Origin: a virus
Strand: one strand, 5' to 3'
IMG/VR virus record: IMGVR_UViG_3300020410_001411
Coordinates: 1 to 48,203 of that record
DNA length: 48,203 nucleotides
The notes under the pieces were generated by a model, which saw only the letters and a program-made list of their open reading frames with translations, had not been told where the DNA came from and did not search any database. Shown here one piece after another: positions 1-9,447 of the stretch; the stretch's first letter is position 1, and every line of letters starts with the position of its first letter. The translations under genes were made by a program, and so were the position numbers.

Positions 1-3000
1 CCTGGACCTGGTGAGCAGAAAGTATTAAAAGCAACTCTGATTGAAGACGGGATAACAGTCGCAACTGATACCACTTCTGTTGTCGGTGTACAAGAGGGTA
101 GTGATGCACTCATTCCTGTTATGCCAAACAATAATCACACTTTCGTCGCAGACAAAGATGGGGTTGTTTCCAATTTTGCAGGTGGCGGCACAGCCCTATC
201 CCTCTTGCAGGGAAATAGAATTTTAAAACCAGTCACAGCTGTTGCAAACCCCGGAGAGTTTAGTGTTTCTGTGTCTGTTAATGAAGGTCAGTTTGGAGGA
301 AGTAATACATCTTTCGATGCAACTGGTCTTAGAATAACAACTTCAGAATCTGAATATAAATTCGAATTCTCCCCTCCCAGCGCACTATCTACGGAACTCG
401 GCTCATTACTTTATGTTATAACTGCCCGTCCTTATGGGTCTTCCGAGAATCAAGAACTCAACATTGTACAGTCTTTTTCAAAATCAAAAGAAGGGCAACC
501 TGGAGAAACAGGTGCAAGTAATAACATAATCTTTAAAAGAAAGGTTGTAGCCCCCTCTACACCTGGAGATTCAACAGGAGTCCCAGGTGGTTGGGTTGAC
601 GATCCACCAAACAGTGGCTCTGGGTTGCTCTGGGCAAGTAAGGGCTCAAAAGAGATCGGTTCAGAGTTCTTTGTTTGGAGTACTCCCTATCAGGTTGAGG
701 GAACAGCCGTTGCAGAAGTTTCCATATACAAGAAGGCATCCTCTGCCAGTACTCCCGCAGGTGGCCACTACAATTTTACAAACAGCACATTGACAGCACC
801 AGCCGGATGGTCATTCTCTGTTCCCAGTATTGATAGCGATGGGGACAAGGTGTATCAGTCCGTTGGCTTATTTACAGGTTCACCCACAGATACCATTACT
901 TTTACGAGTTGGTCTTCTCCTTCTATATATTCTCAGAGAACAGACGGTCAAAATGGTCCAACAGGTGCAAGTAACAATATAATTTTCAAAAGAAATTCTT
1001 CTTCACCGAGCACACCATCGGCACACTCAAATATACCATCTGGATGGTCAGATAATCCACCTGCAGGTACAGACATTCTGTGGGCGAGCAAGGGAACAAA
1101 AGGCGTTGGTGAATCTCTCTTTACATGGGGCTCTGCATATCAAGTTGAAGGCACCGCCGTTGCAGAGGTTAGCATTTATAGACTCAATAATTCCTCGCAA
1201 CCTTCTGGTGGTAGTTATGATTTCACATCTAACGAATTGGACCCGCCTAATAATTGGTCTGCTTCTTTGCCCTCCTTGGCATCTGACGGTGACGAGATAT
1301 ATCAATCGGTGGGACTCTTTTCCGGAGCACCCACACAGACAGGTGCCACAACAACCTGGACCACACCTGTGGTTTATGCCAAGCGTGTTGACGGTCAGGA
1401 CGGCGAAGATGGTAATGACGGTCCAACAGGTGCAAGTAACAATATAGTATTTAAAAGAAGTTCATCAGCTCCCAGTACTCCAACTCCACATCCGAGCATA
1501 CCAACAGGATGGTCTGACAGTCCTCCGGTCGGTACGAATGTTCTGTGGGCAGTGAAGGGGACGAAGAATGTTGGTGCCACTTTGTTTAATTGGACATCGC
1601 CCTATCAAGTTGAGGGAACCGCAGTTGCGGAAATATCTGTATACAAAAAAGCCTCCAGCACCAGTGCCCCAAGCGGCGGAAGTTATAATTTCACGAACAA
1701 CACATTGAGTGCACCATCTGGATGGTCGTTATCGTTGCCTGCTCTCACTAGCGATGGAGATAAAGTGTATCAATCGGTTGGACTCTTTGCGGGCGCCCCC
1801 ACATCCACATCGGTCAGCACCAGCTGGTCTTCGCCTGTCGTCTACTCACAAAGGACTGACGGTAGTGATGGTGCAGATGGTGCAGATGGTGCAGATGGGC
1901 AAGACGGTGAAGATGAAATAAGAAATGCTGATTTCTCAAGAGGAAGTACAGGTTGGGCAACAACAATCAACACCAAAGAGACAACGACTCTGAACAGTCT
2001 CTTGAACTTCACACTCAACAGTGGAGATACAGATGCTCGATTTGGTCTGAACACTGTGGAGGTTCGTGCTAGGAATAAGACTGGTTATTATTTTACAACA
2101 GAGAAACCATATCCATTGAGAATCTCGCAGGGCGGCAAGTGGAAACTGACGATTCGTGCAAAAGTAGTTGCAAGCACTTCGGGGAATATCACCAACTTAT
2201 TGTTGGGTATAAACTGCTACGGAAAGAACCATGTTGATGGTTCAAGTGATAATAGAGATGTTATTTATCCTAAATTTGCCACAGAAGAAAATGAAAGCCA
2301 GAGGTCTAGGAACACATCCTTCAGTTTGAATTCAAACTCAACCTCACAAAACTTAACTTTTCACACTGATCATTTTACAACATATGAGGCATACCTCACT
2401 CCGCAGCAGATTCAAGATATGGCAACAGCGAGTGATGTTCAAGTAATCAAGCCGATGTTTTTTAAAAACAGTACCATCCAGTACACCACAATGAAAATAG
2501 ATTATTTTGGTTTAGAGTGGTTAAGCATTGATGACCTGGAAAGTATCGACCGAGAACGGGCGACTTCGATTTTAACCACCACTGGTTTGTCAGCCTTGTT
2601 GAGTGGGTATAGTAGTACTGCAAAGAGTGACATCGTTGCGATCTTGGATTCCGACAACCAGCTAGATGAAGACAATGCTTTCCTTGGCGCGGAGTCACAG
2701 TCCGGCGATGAAAAGACATTTGTTCTTGCACCAGACGACATTTTGATTGGTGCCGGTGAAGATTTGTATCTTGTTGCCTCTTCGGGAAGGATCTATCTTG
2801 GTGGAAGCGAGGCCTCGGCCACAACTTTTTATGGCGGTACCACTCTTGCTAACGGTACCAACATTGATGCAAAACATCAGTTTATCAACAATGTTTATAT
2901 GGATGCGAACCAGATTGTTCATGGTTCTGTGACGGCCGATGCTTTCATCTCTACGAACACGAACCAAAGTTTTGCCGTCGACGGTTATGGTCACTTCTTA

Positions 3001-3786
3001 AAAAATCTTGGTGTTGGTGGCATAATTAATGCAAGCGCAATGCTTACTGTTTACCAGACTTCAGATGGTAGTCAGGAACCTGGAGATGGTATACGAATTT
3101 ACGAGGCCGCAGGGGTTCAGTACTGGGACATCGGATTGGATTCCGACTCCACAACCAACAAAGCAGATCTACACTTCGAGTACAAGGAGAGCGGCGATGG
3201 CGGATACATGAATGCGGCCAACGACGAAAAAAACTTCCAGTTCACTGGTCAACACAGGTCTTTACCCTCTTCGGGTGAAATTTCCGACTTCGACGGTAAA
3301 GAGGGAATGATTGTTGTTGCTGACGGAACATACAACAACATCTCCACCTTAGAAAGCGTTGCCACAATAAACGAGTCCCTTCCCAGGGTGGAATTATCCT
3401 CTACAAGAAATCAAAAATCTGTGTTTGGTGTAGTTTCTGAAGCGGAGGACCCAAATGAAACAATCAGAAAATATGTTGCTGGGGCATTTGGAACAAAGAT
3501 TCAAAAGAAAGACAATCGAATTGTTGTGAACTCCCTCGGCGAAGGTGCCATCTGGGTATCTGACATCAACGGAATGTTGGAGAACGGAGATTACATTACC
3601 ACTTGCGAAATCCCTGGTTATGGTATGAGACAAGACGACGACATCCTCCACAACTACACAGTAGCAAAGATTACACAAGATTGCATGTTCGATTTAGAAT
3701 CTACAGATTACGACTGTAAAGAAGTCGAACACAATGGTACAATATATAAAGTAGCCTTTGTTGGGTGCACATATCACTGCGGGTAG
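1..3786 (+). CDS. Tail fibre / adhesin with triplicated repeats and collagen-like segments (5' partial)
   Basis: The reading frame is open from base 1, so the true start lies upstream; the first in-frame ATG is at 121. Three tandem repeats of about 150 residues begin near bases 511, 964 and 1429. Each opens with GASNNI(I/V)FKR, then GW(V/S)D(D/N/S)PP, LWA(S/V)KG and YQVEGTAVAE. Collagen-like Gly-Xaa-Yaa runs rich in DG separate the repeats, the longest at about 1855-1915. The C-terminal part (about 3240-3786) contains SLGEGAIWVSD, ENGDYIT and PGYGMRQ, which resemble the Peptidase_G2-like C-terminal chaperone domain of phage appendages; that link is from memory. The protein probably forms a trimeric fibre that contacts the host. 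Repeat number could vary by recombination. Structural role is confident; receptor unknown. Confidence 0.85.
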   Translation, partial: PGPGEQKVLKATLIEDGITVATDTTSVVGVQEGSDALIPVMPNNNHTFVADKDGVVSNFAGGGTALSLLQGNRILKPVTAVANPGEFSVSVSVNEGQFGGSNTSFDATGLRITTSESEYKFEFSPPSALSTELGSLLYVITARPYGSSENQELNIVQSFSKSKEGQPGETGASNNIIFKRKVVAPSTPGDSTGVPGGWVDDPPNSGSGLLWASKGSKEIGSEFFVWSTPYQVEGTAVAEVSIYKKASSASTPAGGHYNFTNSTLTAPAGWSFSVPSIDSDGDKVYQSVGLFTGSPTDTITFTSWSSPSIYSQRTDGQNGPTGASNNIIFKRNSSSPSTPSAHSNIPSGWSDNPPAGTDILWASKGTKGVGESLFTWGSAYQVEGTAVAEVSIYRLNNSSQPSGGSYDFTSNELDPPNNWSASLPSLASDGDEIYQSVGLFSGAPTQTGATTTWTTPVVYAKRVDGQDGEDGNDGPTGASNNIVFKRSSSAPSTPTPHPSIPTGWSDSPPVGTNVLWAVKGTKNVGATLFNWTSPYQVEGTAVAEISVYKKASSTSAPSGGSYNFTNNTLSAPSGWSLSLPALTSDGDKVYQSVGLFAGAPTSTSVSTSWSSPVVYSQRTDGSDGADGADGADGQDGEDEIRNADFSRGSTGWATTINTKETTTLNSLLNFTLNSGDTDARFGLNTVEVRARNKTGYYFTTEKPYPLRISQGGKWKLTIRAKVVASTSGNITNLLLGINCYGKNHVDGSSDNRDVIYPKFATEENESQRSRNTSFSLNSNSTSQNLTFHTDHFTTYEAYLTPQQIQDMATASDVQVIKPMFFKNSTIQYTTMKIDYFGLEWLSIDDLESIDRERATSILTTTGLSALLSGYSSTAKSDIVAILDSDNQLDEDNAFLGAESQSGDEKTFVLAPDDILIGAGEDLYLVASSGRIYLGGSEASATTFYGGTTLANGTNIDAKHQFINNVYMDANQIVHGSVTADAFISTNTNQSFAVDGYGHFLKNLGVGGIINASAMLTVYQTSDGSQEPGDGIRIYEAAGVQYWDIGLDSDSTTNKADLHFEYKESGDGGYMNAANDEKNFQFTGQHRSLPSSGEISDFDGKEGMIVVADGTYNNISTLESVATINESLPRVELSSTRNQKSVFGVVSEAEDPNETIRKYVAGAFGTKIQKKDNRIVVNSLGEGAIWVSDINGMLENGDYITTCEIPGYGMRQDDDILHNYTVAKITQDCMFDLESTDYDCKEVEHNGTIYKVAFVGCTYHCG

Positions 3787-3789
3787 AAC

Positions 3790-4371
3790 ATGACTGATTT
3801 GTTTAGCAAGAAAGTATTAGTGTTAGACAAGACATACCAACCAATGAGAATTGTAGATTTACGGGGAGCTATATATTTGGTGTTCAGAGAGGCTGCAAAT
3901 GTGATTGATTCAGATTATAATGTTTTTGATCTCCGCGAATGGATAACCCACTCAGAGATTCGCATGACCATTGATTCTGACTTTAAAGCACTTCGTTCTG
4001 TTGATTCAGCTTTTGGTGTGCCCGACGTTTTGATTATGAGACATTACAAACAGAAACAAATCAGACAATCGATCTGCACAAAGAAGAATGTCAACTTCAG
4101 AGATCTGAACATATGTCAGTATTGTCAAGTAAAACTTACTCATCGTGAATCGACGATAGATCATGTTGTGCCTGCATGCAAGGGCGGTGGATTGACATGG
4201 GACAATGTTGTTACCGCATGCCGCTCCTGCAACAATAAAAAGGGCGACAAAGATCTTGACAAATCTGGCATGAAGCTTTATAATAAGCCCAAGCCTCTAT
4301 TCTGGGATCGTGGCTGGTTCAAAAGATTCGAACAACGATATCCAAATGATGTTTGGAAAAGGTTTTTATAA
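3790..4371 (+). CDS. HNH endonuclease, zinc-ribbon type
   Basis: A 193-aa protein with a C-terminal HNH nuclease domain. Zinc-binding pairs are C109-x2-C112 and C144-x2-C147. The catalytic core has D124-H125 (motif DHVVP) and N139, followed by CNNKKGDK. The N-terminal 100 residues (VLVLDKTYQPMRIVDLRGAI) match the non-catalytic lead of a bacterial and phage HNH family; this is family knowledge. It starts three bases after the tail-fibre stop and has no strong ribosome binding site, so translational coupling is likely. It could be a free-standing homing endonuclease lying between structural genes, or a nuclease that helps packaging or host DNA breakdown; the sequence does not decide. Confidence 0.85.
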   Translation: MTDLFSKKVLVLDKTYQPMRIVDLRGAIYLVFREAANVIDSDYNVFDLREWITHSEIRMTIDSDFKALRSVDSAFGVPDVLIMRHYKQKQIRQSICTKKNVNFRDLNICQYCQVKLTHRESTIDHVVPACKGGGLTWDNVVTACRSCNNKKGDKDLDKSGMKLYNKPKPLFWDRGWFKRFEQRYPNDVWKRFL

Positions 4372-5072
4372 TGGCAACGTTTGTTAAGGGAAACTGGGTG
4401 GAGATATGCCCATACCCAGATTACCGATGGGAACACTGGAGTGTGGAACATACAAACCTGTGCGGCAAGAGAGGTCAGATAACTGAAGTATCTACTGACA
4501 AGTGGACCAATAGCACATTCATTGAAGTTGACCATCGTAACCAAAGACTGTGGTTCCTTCCCGATCATCTTATCAAAGTTGAAAATTATAATATTGTTTT
4601 TGATGAAGCCGTGCAAGAGGCATGTGAAAGATTGCAACATCACGAGAGTGTGTGTAAAAGATTGAGAGACGAAATACTTGAAGGTGTTTTCGGCGAAGAC
4701 AAGCCAGAAGAAGAATTAAAAAAAGAGCTAAAAGAAGAAGTGGTCGAAGAAGAGCTTTATGATGACTGGCAAGAGATTACCACGAAAGAAGTTATTCCTC
4801 TCCCCGGCAACGGCGGCACAATGACGGACCCTAGTGATTCCCCAAAGTCAAAAGCAAATAGCCACAGAAAGAAAGTCAGAACAAAAAGAGGAAAGGTCGC
4901 GTCAAAAGCAAAGAGTAAAAAGAAACCAATAAGCGACGACTGGACCATTAGCGAAGAAGAGCTTGAAGAATTACAAAATTATGTGGACAACCTTCCATAT
5001 CAGCAAACCACTACCGACGACGATTACGAATATTTCTATGGAGACGATGATGATTCAGACTGGTTCACTTGA
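4371..5072 (+). CDS. Hypothetical protein, SH3/KOW-like N-terminus with acidic and basic tails
   Basis: ATG at 4371 overlaps the HNH stop (TAATG) and follows an AAAAGG ribosome binding site; an in-frame TTG at 4353 lies inside the HNH gene and is less likely. The 233-aa product has an N-terminal part (about residues 1-65) with GxWVEI, GQITEV, FIEVDHRNQRLWFLPDHLIKV, a pattern like small beta-barrel KOW/SH3 domains. A Glu/Lys-rich helical stretch, a strongly basic patch (about residues 165-190, Lys/Arg/Ser) and a very acidic Asp-rich C-terminus follow. Function unknown; nucleic-acid binding through the basic patch is only a guess. Confidence 0.7.
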   Translation: MATFVKGNWVEICPYPDYRWEHWSVEHTNLCGKRGQITEVSTDKWTNSTFIEVDHRNQRLWFLPDHLIKVENYNIVFDEAVQEACERLQHHESVCKRLRDEILEGVFGEDKPEEELKKELKEEVVEEELYDDWQEITTKEVIPLPGNGGTMTDPSDSPKSKANSHRKKVRTKRGKVASKAKSKKKPISDDWTISEEELEELQNYVDNLPYQQTTTDDDYEYFYGDDDDSDWFT

Positions 5073-5277
5073 GATTGGCGCCTTGGTTGAAGAAATACTT
5101 TTTATAGATAAAGACAAAGACCTCTGCAGACTTGGTGTTGTGATTGGCGAGTTCCCTGTTCAGGTTAGTGGTATCCGAATGATGAAAGTCCATTGGACAC
5201 CCGCCCCAGACTTCCCTGTTTCAACCGACGGCTATACGTGCTTCGTCAACGAAAAACATTTAAAGGTTCTTTCATAA
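5050..5277 (+). CDS. Small SH3/KOW-like protein
   Basis: A 75-aa product. ATG 5050 is chosen because GGAG at 5040-5043 sits six bases upstream; alternative starts are 5038 and 5047. The gene overlaps the last 23 bases of the preceding one. The pattern LEIGALVEE...RLGVVIGEF...MMKVHWTPAP...CFVNEKHLKVLS (segments, not contiguous) is that of a small all-beta domain and resembles the protein at 17390-17635 (VGDLV...GLVIKY...LVHWFG). Function unknown. It is the last gene before the intergenic region with a promoter-like site at 5317. Confidence 0.65.
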   Translation: MIQTGSLEIGALVEEILFIDKDKDLCRLGVVIGEFPVQVSGIRMMKVHWTPAPDFPVSTDGYTCFVNEKHLKVLS

Positions 5278-5285
5278 AGAAAAGT

Positions 5286-5295
5286 CTATTTATAG
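5286..5295 (+). promoter_or_regulatory. CTATTTATAG motif, copy 1 of 3
   Basis: CTATTTATAG lies in the short gap before the 1369-aa gene. The nine-base core CTATTTATA recurs upstream of + strand genes at 18620 and 23990. The eight bases TATTTATA are the reverse complement of the T4 late promoter box TATAAATA. Its role is not known. Confidence 0.3.
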
Positions 5296-5316
5296 TATAA
5301 AAACAATGTTTTTTTA

Positions 5317-5325
5317 TGTTATAAT
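5317..5325 (+). promoter_or_regulatory. Extended -10 promoter, TGTTATAAT
   Basis: The sequence TGTTATAAT matches the extended -10 form TGnTATAAT exactly. No good -35 is seen 16-18 bases upstream, which extended -10 promoters tolerate. The next start codon (5334) is only eight bases further, so a transcript from here would be almost leaderless. The same nonamer recurs at 10232 and 20103. Confidence 0.55.
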
Positions 5326-5333
5326 GGACCAAT

Positions 5334-8300
5334 ATGAAAAATCTTGAAGAACTAATCTACAATAAATTAGCTGAAAAAGCAAAGAAGCCAAATCCCAAGG
5401 ACCATACAACTCTGTCCTTTGAGGACATGCAAGCCGCTGTTCAAAAAGCACAATCTGCAAAGAAGGTTGCTGACGACAAGAAGCTGGCAAAGAACATTCC
5501 TGGCGACGAGTATCGCAAACTCCCAACAGTAAGTGATAAATTCCAAATCATTGTTCCTATGTCCACGAGAGCATCTTGCCTCTACGGTGCTGGAACAAAG
5601 TGGTGCACTGCTGCATCTGAAGATAATCAATTCAATCGTTATTATAACCGTTGGGGAATGACTCTTTATTATGTTCTCCCGAAAAAGGTTGATGTCGATT
5701 GGGATATTGTTGATGCCGAGAAAGAAGATTTCCACAATCAGCTTGATGACTTGTTCGAAGGCAAGGTCCAAGACTTACAAAAGAAATATCCAGAATGGGA
5801 TATCAGGGCTTTCAAAGATCCTTCAGGCAAAAACAAATATCTTGAATGGATGGTGAAGACTGCAGTCGATATGATGGCAGAGGTAGCAGATGCTTTCCAA
5901 TCTCAAGAACGAAGAAGAGAATATGCCACTGGCAGAGTAAACAACGTTATTGATTATTACCACAAACTTCTCCCATACATTGGTCGAGAAGAGAAGCCCG
6001 AAAAGGAAAAAGAAAAAGGTCAGAGACAAGAGAGAACTCGTTTTGATAAGGTTGCAATTGTTATGCATCCCGAAGGTTACAGAAGCAAGATGTACGATGC
6101 CCAAGACAAAGACATCGAACTCAAAGATCTTATCTCTTTCATTATGCCGACATGGGGTATTGATGCCAAAGAAGGGCTTGATGTCTTTGGTGCTGTCGAA
6201 GATGCAATCGATGCCGATATGAAAGAGAACCCAAATCCTGTTAGAGACAGAATGAACAAGATTAAGGGTGCAGTTGATTCTTTGAACGACGCCCTTGAGT
6301 CCAACTACCACGATAACTTGAAGCCCAACTTCTTTGACGATCCTGAGAAGGCATCAAGAGCTCCCGTTGCTTACGGGACATTAAAGAATTACAGAGTCGA
6401 ACCTGGTGAAATGGTTATTCCTTTTACTGCTAATTTTTATTTTCCTATTCCCGACGAAATTGGCGGGTATGAAAAAATGACGAAAGACAGAACATTCCGA
6501 GGAAACGACAGAGGAAGACTGCAAAATTTCAAAGACATGCTCAGGAACAACATGCAACTGTGGCGACCAGCAGCAACAATGGTGAATGAAACATTTAAAT
6601 CTTTTGATGCTGCCAAGGAAAAATATACTAAAAAACTTCAGAATGAGTTCGGCGAAGAACCGGGGAAGTCAAGAGCAGACACCATTTTTCAAAGACGACC
6701 CAAGGACGATACAAAAGCACCTGCACCAGAGGCGGATATTGAATATGTCGGACCTGTAACGAAACAGAGATTTATCTTTATGGATCTGCGAATGATGGTG
6801 AAGATAAGAGACACTGTTGGTGTTATTGACGAAGGCGGACTCGATGAAACTATGTTGAACGTCGTTGGCGATATTCGCAACTTCATGGAAGACGGCATAC
6901 AAAAAGTTAAAGAGCAGGCTTGGGAAGAATTCCAGTTCATGGCAAAGCGATGGATGGAACAGAACCCTCGCAAATCACCAGAAGAAGAAAAGGCAGAGAC
7001 TGAGAAGAATGTAGACGACATCATGGCTCATTTGCCAGAGGAGAGACAAGCAATGTCATTAGAAGAAAAGATTTTAGCAAAACTAATGGGAGAAGAACTC
7101 CTCTTGGAAGTTGATTACGAACAAGCACAGGCATCGCTGACTGGCAAGCCTGCACAGAAGCTCGTCAAGAGTTTTAACTTCGACCAAGGCAAAGATCCAA
7201 TGGACAATATGTCCAAGCTCGTTACAACGATTAGAAATACGATTATGACTACTGTTCCCCACGATGTGCTTCCTGGCGAAGTTGCAAACGATCCAAGCAT
7301 GGACCCAATCGGGAAAGAAAAAGAAATTGAAAAAAGAAGAGCACTCGGTATCATGTGGATGCTCCGCCTCTTGAAGAAGGATAAAGAAAAGACTGCTATG
7401 CTCTTAGGTGACGACCCTCACCGTCAATGGCAGAGCATTTCGCGAGCCATCAAACAAAACATGGAAAAGTTCTTCCAACATAACCGTCACATGAAGGTGA
7501 AGGATTTAAACCAACTCCAAACTGCAGACGACTTAAACAAAGTTGTTGATGCTGCACAAGCATCAATTGATGCCGAGAACGACAAGAAGATGGGTGCCGA
7601 TGCTGGTGCTGGAACTGAGTTCTTTGCAGGTGGTTTCAAGAGAGATGAGAACGGCGACATCATGCGAGACGAAGAAGGTATTCCATTATTTAGATTCAGC
7701 AAAGACGGTTGGGTTATCGCTGCGGCACACAACAAAGGTGCTGCCTGTTTGCTCGGTAAGAAAACAAACTGGTGCACAGCTGCTCCTGGATTGAATTACT
7801 TCGATACATATTATAACGGTGAAGATGATCCTTTATTTTTTATTCACACTCCCGCAGAAAAAGATAGCACTGGTCGTATAATCCAACACGGCGACAGATT
7901 CCAATTCGCCTTTGGTTGCGATGACTGCCCACAATTTATGGATGTAGAAGATACTCCCGTTCGAGGAGAAGAGTTTGAAAGACTTCACGACAAATTAAAA
8001 GATGTGCTCAGAGACAACGGTTTTGAAGATAGATTCGAAGCAGTGTTCAACTATGAGCATTTCGATTTTGACGAAGCGATGGAGAACTTGGTAAAGGATT
8101 ATGAACGCAGATTCGACAACCCGCAAGTAAAGATCCACGGAGATGTCGAGGACGATTATGATTCCACAAATCTGAATGCTGGTTTTAATGTAGCATTCGT
8201 TTACAGTTTTGATCCCAACAAATTTACTCCTGTTGATGACATTTACGATAACGAAGCAATCCAATCGGTGTTTAGCGACATAACTAACATGAAAGTCGGT

Positions 8301-9443
8301 GGACAAGAAGACAGTTACGGTGACGAAAACGAGAATGTAGATTATGATGCAGGACACAGCACCATCAAACTAGAAATCAGCGGCTGGTTATCTTCATGGG
8401 CATCAACCGAAAGTCGTGGTGAAGACTCTATGCACGAAATAGAGGGCTTCTTCTCTGATGTAGACAACAACATCGACGGCAGATATGAAGAGCTCAAAGC
8501 AAAGTTGCAAGTTGCTCTTGTAGAATACGGTGCATTACCTCTAACGAAATATGATAAACTACTATCTGATGAGATTAATGTTTGGGATGGCGAGCATGCT
8601 AACCAAGACGACGAAGATGAACCTGGTGAATATGGTGATCCTAACGATAAACCTGAACCAAAAGATTTAGCAGACAGACAAGAAGCATTCGAGGAACAAT
8701 TTAAAAATGTTCTCGTTGCCTTTGACGACGAACTTATGGAAATAAACTTTCAAGGATTATCTTTTCCTCCTCCCGCAGAATTGGCGAACGATGAGGTGTC
8801 TGTCATCGGCGATACACCAAGGAATAAAGATTATATTTTAAGAAGAGCATTAATCACAATGAGTCAGGTTATGGATAGACAGCCAAACCTTCCTGGCTTC
8901 GACGAAGGTGACGAGGAATATTTCGAAATGTTTCGTGGTGTTGTTTCAAGAAACGACATCGTTGGTTATTTCTTTACCTACAAAACAATGTGTAAAATAG
9001 AAATCGACATGAAGCTCGGCAAACTTACCGAGTCTGAAATGGATAATGTGGTCATGGGAATGAAAATAATTGATAGAAACTTTAAACTTTTTCAAATTGC
9101 TATGAGAGATGCCCTCGAAAGATATATCAAGATGAACCCTGATGAAATGCGATGGGCAAAAGATAAGGCAGAACCACCACAAGATGCTGTCCAGCGCGGT
9201 GCACCTATTGGTGCCCGAATCGGTGCTCCAGTTCGAGCGGAAAGTAAACAAAATGACTTGACAGAAATTGTAACAGATGTTATAATTAATGCACTCAATG
9301 AGAGGGAACCCTATCAAATAAAAGCAAGGAAGTGGCAAGAGAAAGCACTCAAGGCAGCAACCAAGGGTCCAAACAAAGGCATTCCAAAAGGAATGAAGGT
9401 TGTCAGCACAAAACCAGGAAAATCAGCACCACCGGGAGGGTGA
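5334..9443 (+). CDS. Large protein with two TKWCT-type modules, probable internal virion protein
   Basis: A 1369-aa protein, apparently a tandem duplication. The first half carries ACL/ASCLYGAGTKWCTA (T88-K89-W90-C91-T92-A93) followed by F-x2-YY and LYYVLPK. The second half carries AACLLGKKTNWCTA (T811 to A816) followed by YF-x2-YY and LFFIH. This Trp-Cys-Thr signature occurs in other large-phage proteins of unknown function (from memory). The N-terminus MKNLEELIYNKLAEKAKK is echoed at residue 574, MSLEEKILAKLMGEELL; ATG 7053 there has its own AGGAG nine bases upstream, so an internal start is possible. Both N-termini resemble T4 capsid-targeting sequences with L-x-E protease sites. The C-terminal 250 residues are helical. 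An enzymatic role (invariant Cys) is possible but unproven. Confidence 0.75.
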   Translation: MKNLEELIYNKLAEKAKKPNPKDHTTLSFEDMQAAVQKAQSAKKVADDKKLAKNIPGDEYRKLPTVSDKFQIIVPMSTRASCLYGAGTKWCTAASEDNQFNRYYNRWGMTLYYVLPKKVDVDWDIVDAEKEDFHNQLDDLFEGKVQDLQKKYPEWDIRAFKDPSGKNKYLEWMVKTAVDMMAEVADAFQSQERRREYATGRVNNVIDYYHKLLPYIGREEKPEKEKEKGQRQERTRFDKVAIVMHPEGYRSKMYDAQDKDIELKDLISFIMPTWGIDAKEGLDVFGAVEDAIDADMKENPNPVRDRMNKIKGAVDSLNDALESNYHDNLKPNFFDDPEKASRAPVAYGTLKNYRVEPGEMVIPFTANFYFPIPDEIGGYEKMTKDRTFRGNDRGRLQNFKDMLRNNMQLWRPAATMVNETFKSFDAAKEKYTKKLQNEFGEEPGKSRADTIFQRRPKDDTKAPAPEADIEYVGPVTKQRFIFMDLRMMVKIRDTVGVIDEGGLDETMLNVVGDIRNFMEDGIQKVKEQAWEEFQFMAKRWMEQNPRKSPEEEKAETEKNVDDIMAHLPEERQAMSLEEKILAKLMGEELLLEVDYEQAQASLTGKPAQKLVKSFNFDQGKDPMDNMSKLVTTIRNTIMTTVPHDVLPGEVANDPSMDPIGKEKEIEKRRALGIMWMLRLLKKDKEKTAMLLGDDPHRQWQSISRAIKQNMEKFFQHNRHMKVKDLNQLQTADDLNKVVDAAQASIDAENDKKMGADAGAGTEFFAGGFKRDENGDIMRDEEGIPLFRFSKDGWVIAAAHNKGAACLLGKKTNWCTAAPGLNYFDTYYNGEDDPLFFIHTPAEKDSTGRIIQHGDRFQFAFGCDDCPQFMDVEDTPVRGEEFERLHDKLKDVLRDNGFEDRFEAVFNYEHFDFDEAMENLVKDYERRFDNPQVKIHGDVEDDYDSTNLNAGFNVAFVYSFDPNKFTPVDDIYDNEAIQSVFSDITNMKVGGQEDSYGDENENVDYDAGHSTIKLEISGWLSSWASTESRGEDSMHEIEGFFSDVDNNIDGRYEELKAKLQVALVEYGALPLTKYDKLLSDEINVWDGEHANQDDEDEPGEYGDPNDKPEPKDLADRQEAFEEQFKNVLVAFDDELMEINFQGLSFPPPAELANDEVSVIGDTPRNKDYILRRALITMSQVMDRQPNLPGFDEGDEEYFEMFRGVVSRNDIVGYFFTYKTMCKIEIDMKLGKLTESEMDNVVMGMKIIDRNFKLFQIAMRDALERYIKMNPDEMRWAKDKAEPPQDAVQRGAPIGARIGAPVRAESKQNDLTEIVTDVIINALNEREPYQIKARKWQEKALKAATKGPNKGIPKGMKVVSTKPGKSAPPGG

Positions 9444-9447
9444 TATT

